This document shows, piece after piece, positions 1-5,456 of a DNA stretch of 9,624 nucleotides; position 1 is the stretch's first letter; the number at the start of each line of letters is the position of its first letter. The stretch is from JBKHAJ01 sp964641125. Lineage in GTDB: Bacteria; Spirochaetota; Spirochaetia; SPDA01; CAZSGZ01. The DNA is taken from contig CAZXMO010000093.1 of the NCBI GenBank assembly GCA_964641125.1, forward strand, positions 1 to 9,624, read 5' to 3'. The notes beneath the pieces were generated by a model. The model saw only the letters and a list, made by a program, of their open reading frames with translations, did not search any database and was not told where the DNA came from. The translations under genes were made by a program, and so were the position numbers.

Positions 1-43
1 CCGGCTTGGCGTGCCGGTGTCAACTCGGCTCGGTGTCGGCGGT

Positions 44-982
44 CTATCTATCGTCATCTGGTCCCGAGGTATCGACAAGGAACCACAAGGGTCTATGGTC
101 GGATACGACTAAGGAGGCGAGCTTATCATTGTTGTCGAAGATCGCCTCGTCGAAGGGGTAGATGCCGAAATAGGCGGTGGCTTCGGACAGGTGCTGCTCC
201 TGATACCAGATGGTGTCGTAGATGCTCCCATAAATGGTGGTGGGCATAGTCCGATTGACCGCCCGCATCCCCTCGATCTCCCACAGCTCGTCGAAGCCCC
301 TGTCCTCCGGGGACAGATTGAAGTCGCCGAACAACAGAATGTCCTGCTCATCGTCCAAATCCTGGACCGCGCGAAAGACGTCGTCCAAGAGCAGGGCTTC
401 GGCCCGCCGCTGGGATACCGAATCACCGTAGATCGAGTGCATGTTTATCGCGTAGAAGTCGAATTCCCCCGATCTGAAGCTTGCCGTAAAGGGTTCCCGG
501 ATAAACAGGTCGTCCGGATCTCTGATCTTGAACGACTTTCCGGTATATTCGACCCGTTCGATATCGAAGAGAAAGCCGTACCGTTCTTTGACTCCGCGCC
601 CCACGTCCGGGCCCACGACGTATTCGTACGTCCTTCCGAAACTCTCTTCGAGATGAACGAGCGCCCGGTCCAGTACCGCTGTATCCCGGAGCTCCTGAAG
701 GGCTATAAAGTCGAACCGGGAGAGGATCATGCATATCTGGAGGAGCTCGTCCTCGTCTCTCGAATTGTCCGAGAATATTCGGATATTCCAAGTTGCTAAG
801 GCGGCTCTGTCCTCGGTTATGAGCTCTAACGGGGGAAGAGAAGTGAGGGCCGTGGAGAAGGATGCGGCCCTTTGCGGGGAGGACTGGGAGAATACCGGAG
901 TCCCCGAGACGATTAATGCTATTAGGAGGACAAACTGGATAACGATGCGTGAGGTGTCTTTTCCGGTGTTTTTTTCTTGCAA
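44..982 (-). CDS. Secreted DNase I-like endonuclease/exonuclease/phosphatase family protein
   Basis: This 312-aa protein has a signal peptide and a complete EEP (DNase I-like) fold. Residues 1-12 are polar and basic, 13-27 are hydrophobic, and a signal-peptidase site is plausible after VFS (residue 32). The catalytic set is all present: N66 in WNIR, E97 in LQELRD, KERYGF at 132-137, H182 in NMHS, D220 and N222 in GDFN, D256 in YDTIW, and D295-H296 in SDHRP. The KERY..F stretch and its spacing resemble animal-type DNase I more than exonuclease III, so a secreted or periplasmic metal-dependent nuclease is the best guess; a phosphodiesterase on another substrate is possible. The start is a TTG lying 2 bp after the stop of the upstream GIN gene, with no clear ribosome binding site, so translational coupling is likely. 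No later ATG would keep the signal peptide. Family confidence is high; substrate is unknown. Confidence 0.88.
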   Translation of the reverse strand: MQEKNTGKDTSRIVIQFVLLIALIVSGTPVFSQSSPQRAASFSTALTSLPPLELITEDRAALATWNIRIFSDNSRDEDELLQICMILSRFDFIALQELRDTAVLDRALVHLEESFGRTYEYVVGPDVGRGVKERYGFLFDIERVEYTGKSFKIRDPDDLFIREPFTASFRSGEFDFYAINMHSIYGDSVSQRRAEALLLDDVFRAVQDLDDEQDILLFGDFNLSPEDRGFDELWEIEGMRAVNRTMPTTIYGSIYDTIWYQEQHLSEATAYFGIYPFDEAIFDNNDKLASLVVSDHRPLWFLVDTSGPDDDR

Positions 983-984
983 GG

Positions 985-1689
985 CTAAGTGTCGGCTTCC
1001 AGTCTGCCGAGACCGGTTATGGATTCGGTGATAGCGGGTTTTCCCCTATAGATGACCCGGCCGACTCCGGTAATTCTCACATCGAGCTTCTTGGCAGCCG
1101 TTACCCGGCTCACCCCGGCGCCCCGGGACTCGACGGAGACCTCCTCGGACTCGAGATCGAATCCTCTAAAGCCCCCCGCGCCGTTGAGCCGGATATCCAG
1201 ATACCGGGCCTCCCCGGAGGCGGTCATTCTCCCGGCCCCGCTTATGGTACCTGATAACCGTTTGGTCTCGACCTCGAGGTCCACCGGGGCGGTCCCGTGC
1301 ATCACGCTGGTGAGCTCCCTGGTCTTTGCTTGAACGGAGACGCTCCCCGCGCCGCGAATGATCAGGTCGAGGGTGTCCGACTCGAGAACTCCCCGGGTAC
1401 GCAGCGTCCCCGCTCCCTGTGAGACAATCTCGGTAAGGCCGGGGGTCTTTACGGTGATTTCGAGCTCATCTAAGTCGGGAAGAGATCTAAACCAGCTGAA
1501 AAAGGCGAGCTTGAAGCCGATAATCAAGGTATCGTTCTCGACTTTGCTTGTGACCTTGCGGAGCAGCGCCGGGGGGGCGGTAATCTCGACCCCCCGTTCA
1601 TCTCCGGGGACTAGGGTAACCGTGCCGATACCGCTGAATTTGAGGCGGGAAAAGGTAGGGACTGCCCTCTTCTCGGTAATCGTGCTCAT
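985..1689 (-). CDS. GIN-domain (DUF2807) beta-helix protein
   Basis: This 234-aa protein matches the 'head GIN' or DUF2807 type of putative auto-transporter adhesin. The N-terminal part (about 10-80) contains the usual opening, FSRLKFSGIGTVTLVPGDE. From about residue 80 onward there is a series of short rungs ending in G-A-G-like turns (QGAG, RGAG, SGAG, NGAG, RGAG, TGVG, TGLG), as expected for a right-handed beta-helix. Many members of this family are exported, but this one starts MSTITEKR and has no signal peptide or lipobox, so it may be cytoplasmic or the family name may mislead here. The start is supported by AAAAGGAG five bases upstream of the ATG. It lies 30 bp after the 72-aa gene and 2 bp before the nuclease gene, so the three probably form an operon. 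Its biochemical role is not known. Confidence 0.85.
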   Translation of the reverse strand: MSTITEKRAVPTFSRLKFSGIGTVTLVPGDERGVEITAPPALLRKVTSKVENDTLIIGFKLAFFSWFRSLPDLDELEITVKTPGLTEIVSQGAGTLRTRGVLESDTLDLIIRGAGSVSVQAKTRELTSVMHGTAPVDLEVETKRLSGTISGAGRMTASGEARYLDIRLNGAGGFRGFDLESEEVSVESRGAGVSRVTAAKKLDVRITGVGRVIYRGKPAITESITGLGRLEADT

Positions 1690-1719
1690 CTTCGCTCCTT
1701 TTCGCCGCTTTTAGGTGTT

Positions 1720-1938
1720 TTACGCGCTGATAAGCTCGCCGGCATCCGTTTCCACGGGGGTGAGATACCCGGTCCTTAGGCAGGACTGAAAGAGCTCTTT
1801 GGAGAGGTATTCCTCGATCTCCTTCTTGTAGTCTTCGTAGACGCAGGTTATCCGAATATCATATCCGTCTTTCCGCTGTTTTACAATCTCCATGAAGGTG
1901 GACATTCCCTTGCTGCTCTTTACCCGGTATTGGATCAT
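1720..1938 (-). CDS. Small conserved-looking hypothetical protein (72 aa)
   Basis: I do not recognise this gene. It encodes 72 residues beginning MIQYRVKSSKG. The protein is soluble and charged, with alternating beta-like segments (YDIRITCVYEDY) and a helix rich in Lys and Glu (KKEIEEYLSKELFQ), and it has two cysteines (about residues 32 and 53). It has no signal peptide or membrane segment. Coding status is supported by a very strong Shine-Dalgarno, AGAGGAGG, just upstream of the ATG, and by its place as the first gene of the cluster leading into the GIN-domain and nuclease genes. The composition fits a small alpha/beta domain, but I assign no function. Confidence 0.72.
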   Translation of the reverse strand: MIQYRVKSSKGMSTFMEIVKQRKDGYDIRITCVYEDYKKEIEEYLSKELFQSCLRTGYLTPVETDAGELISA

Positions 1939-2100
1939 TTTCTTCCTCCTCTTGGTTCTATTGACATCTTAAATTTCGGCATTCCGTGAGTATTTTTAAG
2001 CTCATTTTCAGGGTCCTCCGGAGACCCGTCGGTTCACCGGGCCGGCGGTAAATGCCGATACACTTGACTTAACCGGGGCCTCTCTTTAAGGTTGAGCCTT
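1939..2100. promoter_or_regulatory. Divergent intergenic region with a near-perfect palindrome
   Basis: These 162 bp separate the leftward three-gene cluster from the rightward EIIA gene, so promoters for both should lie here. The clearest structure is an inverted repeat at 2011-2027, GGGTC(C)TCCGGAGACCC, palindromic except for one extra C. It could be an operator or a small hairpin. A TTGACT at 2064-2069 followed by TAAGGT at 2087-2092 (17-bp spacing) is a weak candidate promoter for the EIIA gene and would place the start of transcription almost at its ATG. A perfect TTGACA at 1961-1966 has no matching -10 element on the plus strand. I could not identify a convincing leftward promoter. Confidence 0.35.
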
Positions 2101-2565
2101 ATGGATTTACGGAAGGTCTTGTCGGAAGACGTCATCCGCATGGATGTAGAAGGAACCACAAAGGACGAGATTATCGAATATCTCGTCGATATCCTCTGCG
2201 CTACCGGAAAGGTAATGGATAGGGACGCGGCTCTGCGGAGTGTCCGGGAGAGGGAAGAGAAGATGTCCACGGGTATACAAAAAGGCGTTGCGATCCCTCA
2301 CGGGAAGACCGCGGCGGTAGACCGGCTCCTCGCGTGCATAGCCTTGAAAAAAGGGGGAGTAGACTTCGATTCCCTCGACGAAGAGCCGTCGAGGATCTTC
2401 ATCATGACCCTTTCGCCGGTCGACCGCTCGGGGCCGCACATCCAGTTCTTGAGCGAGGTCAGTCAGCTCCTCCAGGACGAGGAGGACAAAAGCCGTATCC
2501 TCCGGGCGTCCACTCCGCGAGAGGTTCTCGAGATTATTACCGGCGGTGAGGCCGACGAGGACTAG
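2101..2565 (+). CDS. PTS EIIA type-2 domain protein (fructose/mannitol/PtsN class)
   Basis: This 154-aa stand-alone EIIA domain belongs to the fructose/mannitol/nitrogen-PTS class. The phospho-accepting histidine is H67 in the signature IPHGKT, and the second conserved histidine is H113 in SGPHIQFLSEVSQLL. The C-terminal helix (LLQDEEDKSRILRASTPREVLEII) is typical. No EIIB or EIIC domain is attached or adjacent, which favours a regulatory phosphoprotein like PtsN over a sugar-import component; a shared subunit of a distant sugar permease remains possible. I start it at the ATG at 2101, which has AAGG nine bases upstream; an in-frame TTG at 2092 abuts that AAGG directly and is unlikely. Its stop overlaps the stop of the convergent permease gene. 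Confidence 0.9.
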   Translation: MDLRKVLSEDVIRMDVEGTTKDEIIEYLVDILCATGKVMDRDAALRSVREREEKMSTGIQKGVAIPHGKTAAVDRLLACIALKKGGVDFDSLDEEPSRIFIMTLSPVDRSGPHIQFLSEVSQLLQDEEDKSRILRASTPREVLEIITGGEADED

Positions 2566-3647
2566 GGCTCGTTCTTGCCCGCAAGCTCCCGCTTGAACCG
2601 CTTTCCGAACTGATTCCACACAACGATAAAAAGCGCCGCGATCAAGGGACCTAAGAGAAAGCCGATAATACCGAGCCAGGCGATTCCGCCCAGGGTGGAA
2701 AGCAGCACCAGCATGGGATGGAGTCCGCTCCTGCCTCCCAGTAGTTTCGGCTTGATGATGTTCTGGGTCACGGCTATCCCCGCGAGCCCTAAAAGGATGA
2801 TAATAATCCCGGGGACGATTTCACCGGAGATGATCTTGATCAGCCCCGCGGGAACGATGACCACGTTGGCCCCGATGATAGGTATAATAGAGATAAAGAG
2901 GATCAGTATCCCCCACAGCACCGGAGTGGGGAGCCCGAAGATGGTAAAGATTATTCCTCCGTAGGTCCCTTCGATAAAGCCGATTATGATCGTACTGATG
3001 ATCGTCGCCTTGGTCATGCTCGAGAACTCCCTCGTCAGCTGCTCGGTATCGTCGTCGCCTAGGGGGATGAGGCTCTTGACCTTGTACAGGAGCTTCCGTC
3101 CATCCACGAAGAGAAAAAAGAGGATAAACAGGGTAAATATAAGGTGAACCACGAATCCGGAGACACTTTCGAACGAGCGGCGGGCGAGATCGATTAGGAG
3201 TGAGGAACTTCGGCTCAAGAGCTCTTCCAGGGATTTACCGAGATCGAAGGACTCCCCTGCCGGGGTAAGCTCGCTTACGAAGGGGACCCTCCGGAGGAAT
3301 TCGGTAATCCGGGACTCCACGATCCGTTCCTTGAGAGCCGGCCACTGTTCCCGGAGATTAGCTATTCCTCCCGAAACCTCGCCCGAGAAGACGATTATGA
3401 CGAAGGTGAGGATAGCCCCGAAAAACAGCAGGACCAAGAGAACGGTTATTCCCGCGGCGAAATATTTACGGCCCCTGAACGATCGGAGGAAGAAATCAAA
3501 GAGCTTCCAGAAGAAATTCGCAAAGATGACCGCAAGGAATATGTCGATCACAAAAGGGGCTATGACCTTGTAGAAAGCGAGGGTGAGTCCCACCAGTATG
3601 AGGACGAAAAACCCGTCGATCAGGCTGAATTGGGAGACATTTTTCAC
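2562..3647 (-). CDS. AI-2E (UPF0118) family membrane permease
   Basis: This 361-aa integral membrane protein has the layout of the AI-2E transporter family: two closely spaced hydrophobic segments near the N-terminus (about 10-45), a third at about 62-88, a soluble region (about 90-160), then a series of segments from 163 to 345. Family motifs are visible: PIIGA (256-260), IIKPKLLGGRSGLHPMLVLL (297-316) and LLGPLIAAL (331-339). Members have been linked to autoinducer-2 export or to sodium/proton antiport, so substrate is uncertain. The start is a GTG with no Shine-Dalgarno; an in-frame TAG 6 nt upstream rules out a longer protein. A TAGATT box on the minus strand (3654-3659) lies 6 nt before the GTG, so a leaderless transcript is possible. 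The stop overlaps the convergent EIIA gene. Confidence 0.9.
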   Translation of the reverse strand: MKNVSQFSLIDGFFVLILVGLTLAFYKVIAPFVIDIFLAVIFANFFWKLFDFFLRSFRGRKYFAAGITVLLVLLFFGAILTFVIIVFSGEVSGGIANLREQWPALKERIVESRITEFLRRVPFVSELTPAGESFDLGKSLEELLSRSSSLLIDLARRSFESVSGFVVHLIFTLFILFFLFVDGRKLLYKVKSLIPLGDDDTEQLTREFSSMTKATIISTIIIGFIEGTYGGIIFTIFGLPTPVLWGILILFISIIPIIGANVVIVPAGLIKIISGEIVPGIIIILLGLAGIAVTQNIIKPKLLGGRSGLHPMLVLLSTLGGIAWLGIIGFLLGPLIAALFIVVWNQFGKRFKRELAGKNEP

Positions 3648-3678
3648 GGGACAAATCTAACACGGAGTCGAGGCTAAG

Positions 3679-3731
3679 AAAAAGCCCCAAGGGGATAAAA
3701 AAAGCCCCGGTACACAGCCGTAAACCGGGGC
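3679..3731 (-). terminator. Intrinsic terminator(s) of glnA
   Basis: On the minus strand, 12 bp after the glnA stop, an 8-bp perfect GC-rich stem pairs 3724-3731 with 3704-3711 around a 12-nt loop and is followed by seven consecutive T residues (3703-3697). This is a strong rho-independent terminator. Just beyond it a second smaller inverted repeat, CCCCTTGGGG (3694-3685), is followed by CTTTTT, which may act as a backup. The region also keeps glnA transcription out of the permease gene downstream on the same strand. Confidence 0.88.
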
Positions 3732-3743
3732 AATTAGATATTC

Positions 3744-5168
3744 TCAGATATCGTAGTACAGGGCAAACTCCCAAGGATGGGGCCTGAGGTCCAATGCCTG
3801 CACTTCGTTCCGCATCTTGTAACCGATCCAGGTTTCGATGACGTCGGTGGTAAAGACATCCCCCTTGAGGAGAAACTCGTAATCGTTCTCGAGGGCTTCT
3901 AACGCCGTCCTGAGGCTTCCCGGGGTCTTGTCCACCTTGGCGAGCTCCTCGGGAGGCAGATCGTAGATGTCCTTGTCCAGGGGATCGCCCGGATCGATCT
4001 TGTTGAGTATTCCGTCGATACCGGCCATGGCCATCGCTGAAAAGGCGAGATAGGGATTACAGCTCGGATCGGGGCAGCGGAACTCGAACCTCTTCGATTT
4101 TTCGGAAGAGCTGTACATGGGTATCCGCACCGCGGCGCTCCGGTTCCGGCTCGAGTAGGCAAGGTTCACCGGAGCCTCGAATCCGGGGACCAGCCTCTTG
4201 TAGCTGTTAGTGGTCGGGTTTGTGAAGGCGAGGAGGGCCGGGGCGTGCTTGAGGATTCCTCCGATTGCATAGAGGGCGGTCTGAGAAAGTCCGGCATAGC
4301 CGTCGCCCGCGAAGAGATTCTTACCCTCCTTCCAGAACGACATGTGTATGTGCATACCGCTCCCGTTATCGTTGAACAGCGGTTTGGGCATGAAAGTGAC
4401 CGTCTTGTTGTAGGACTTCGCCGTATTTTTGACTATGTACTTGTACTTGAGAATGTTGTCGGCCATCTCCACTAAGTGTCCGAACCGCATGTCGATCTCC
4501 GCCTGTCCCCCGGTGGCCACCTCGTGGTGCTGGCACTCGATGGGGATACCGATCCGCTCCATAATGAGCATCATCTCGCTGCGCAGGTCCTGCATGCTGT
4601 CGGTGGGGGGGACGGGAAAGTAACCCTCCTTGTACCGGGGTTTGTAGGCGAGGTTCGGGTTCTCTTCCCGGCCGGTGTTCCATCGCCCCTCAACGCTGTC
4701 TAAGAAGTAGTAGCCCGAGTGTTCGTTTTGATCGAACCTGACGTCGTCGAAGACGAAGAACTCCGCTTCCGGACCGAAAAAGGCGAAATCGGCGACGCCG
4801 CTGTTCTTGAGGTAGCTGGTAGTCTTTCGGGCGATATTTCGCGGGTCCTTTGTATAATCCTCTCCGGTGATGGGATCGCAAATATTGCAGATCATGACGA
4901 GGGTCTTGTGCTTCAGGAAGGGATCGATAAAAGCGGTCTCGGGAACCGGCTTGACGATCATGTCGGATTCGTTGATTGCCTGCCAACCACGGATACTCGA
5001 TCCGTCGAAGCCTAAGCCCTCGGTAAACGAATCCTCTTTGATCTCACTGATGGGCACGGAAAAATGCTGCCAGAGCCCGGGAAAATCCATAAAACGGAGA
5101 TCGATGACCTCGATATTCTCCCTTTCGATAAGCGAAAGCACCTCTTTCGGTGATGTCGGTGTGTTCAT
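3744..5168 (-). CDS. glnA: Type I glutamine synthetase, adenylylation-type
   Basis: This 474-aa enzyme forms glutamine from glutamate, ammonia and ATP in the cytoplasm, and its length is normal for GSI-beta. Visible landmarks are the beta-grasp N-terminal region with GFDGSS (D55), the metal/glutamate site FGPEAEFF (131-138), EGYFPVPP (181-188), HHEVATGGQAEID (214-226), the NGSGMHIH motif (268-275), the NRSAAVRIP arginine motif (342-350), and the adenylylation loop KDIYDLPPEE with Tyr402. That tyrosine indicates control by GlnE-type adenylylation. An upstream in-frame ATG would give 489 aa, but I choose the ATG at 5168: it has AAGGAG nine bases upstream, and the longer start lies upstream of the predicted sigma-54 transcription start (about 5209). 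The gene is monocistronic, with its own promoter and terminator. Confidence 0.97.
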   Translation of the reverse strand: MNTPTSPKEVLSLIERENIEVIDLRFMDFPGLWQHFSVPISEIKEDSFTEGLGFDGSSIRGWQAINESDMIVKPVPETAFIDPFLKHKTLVMICNICDPITGEDYTKDPRNIARKTTSYLKNSGVADFAFFGPEAEFFVFDDVRFDQNEHSGYYFLDSVEGRWNTGREENPNLAYKPRYKEGYFPVPPTDSMQDLRSEMMLIMERIGIPIECQHHEVATGGQAEIDMRFGHLVEMADNILKYKYIVKNTAKSYNKTVTFMPKPLFNDNGSGMHIHMSFWKEGKNLFAGDGYAGLSQTALYAIGGILKHAPALLAFTNPTTNSYKRLVPGFEAPVNLAYSSRNRSAAVRIPMYSSSEKSKRFEFRCPDPSCNPYLAFSAMAMAGIDGILNKIDPGDPLDKDIYDLPPEELAKVDKTPGSLRTALEALENDYEFLLKGDVFTTDVIETWIGYKMRNEVQALDLRPHPWEFALYYDI

Positions 5169-5219
5169 GTACTGGTACTCCTTAACCAATGTATTTGAGT
5201 ATTCTACGATCACATTCTA

Positions 5220-5235
5220 TGCATTATGCGTGCCA
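5220..5235 (-). promoter_or_regulatory. Sigma-54 (RpoN) promoter of glnA
   Basis: On the minus strand the sequence TGGCACGCATAATGCA fits the -24/-12 consensus TGGCACG-N4-TTGCW, with both invariant dinucleotides (GG and GC) at exactly the required 10-bp separation and only one core deviation (A for T before TGC). It lies 52 bp upstream of the glnA ATG. Transcription would begin near 5209 and leave a leader of about 40 nt containing the Shine-Dalgarno. glnA is a classic sigma-54 target in other bacteria, which supports the call. It implies an AAA+ activator such as NtrC, which is not encoded in this window. Confidence 0.85.
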
Positions 5236-5325
5236 AATACAAGGTTTCGTAGATAAGTGTCGGTATTATAAAGAATAAATAACCTTCCTGCCCTTCAGGA
5301 CCTCAAGTCTGATGCCGACAAACTT

Positions 5326-5387
5326 ACATAATTGTAGCCCCGAGGTGGCGTTTGCACAAAAATGTAGGCCCCTTAGGGTGCGATTGG
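5326..5387. repeat. Two tandem imperfect repeats, 30-bp period (possible activator site)
   Basis: The 12-mers ACATAATTGTAG (5326-5337) and ACAAAAATGTAG (5356-5367) match at 10 of 12 positions and are offset by exactly 30 bp. Both are followed by a C-run and then GGTGGCG (5344-5350) or GGGTGCG (5376-5382). Each begins with an ACA-N4-TGT dyad. The pair lies about 120-180 bp upstream of the predicted sigma-54 start of glnA, where enhancer-binding proteins usually bind, and three helical turns apart, so two dimers would sit on the same face. This function is inferred, and the sites do not match the enteric NtrC consensus. The rest of the region from 5236 to 5422 shows nothing else I can name. Confidence 0.5.
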
Positions 5388-5422
5388 AAAAAAAACCACA
5401 AGCTTCGTGTCGCGGCCTAGGG

Positions 5423-5451
5423 CTTACAAAATGTTTTTCCCCGGGTATAAT
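5423..5451 (+). promoter_or_regulatory. Sigma-70-type promoter of the nif3-lspA operon
   Basis: CTTACA (5423-5428, four of six matches to the -35 consensus) is followed after 17 bp by a perfect TATAAT (5446-5451). Only five bases separate the -10 box from the ATG at 5457, so transcription should begin at or within a base or two of the start codon. An ACA-N3-TGT dyad at 5426-5434, resembling the upstream repeats, overlaps the -35 element. Confidence 0.8.
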
Positions 5452-5456
5452 ACCGC

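Noticed and set aside
1..17. CCGGC...GCCGG hairpin at the left edge as a terminator of the nuclease operon
   Set aside because: There is no T-run in the visible sequence, and the window ends at the stem, so it cannot be judged.
191..799. A 202-aa plus-strand open reading frame antisense to the nuclease gene
   Set aside because: The opposite strand encodes all DNase I-like catalytic motifs and a signal peptide; this frame shows none of these.
1961..1966. Perfect TTGACA as a plus-strand -35 box
   Set aside because: No -10-like hexamer lies 16-19 bp downstream; the nearest AT-rich box is 24 bp away.
5169..5213. Longer glutamine synthetase start at 5213 (489 aa)
   Set aside because: It lies upstream of the transcription start predicted from the sigma-54 promoter and lacks a Shine-Dalgarno, whereas the ATG at 5168 has AAGGAG at good spacing.
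5265..5270. Minus-strand TATAAT upstream of the glnA sigma-54 promoter as a second promoter
   Set aside because: No -35-like sequence lies 16-18 bp upstream (the region is GGGCAG-like). An extended or activator-dependent promoter cannot be excluded, but there is no support.
5354..5381. GCAC (5354-5357) and GTGC (5378-5381) as an NtrC site
   Set aside because: The half-sites are about 20 bp apart, far wider than the GCAC-N5-7-GTGC type of NtrC box.
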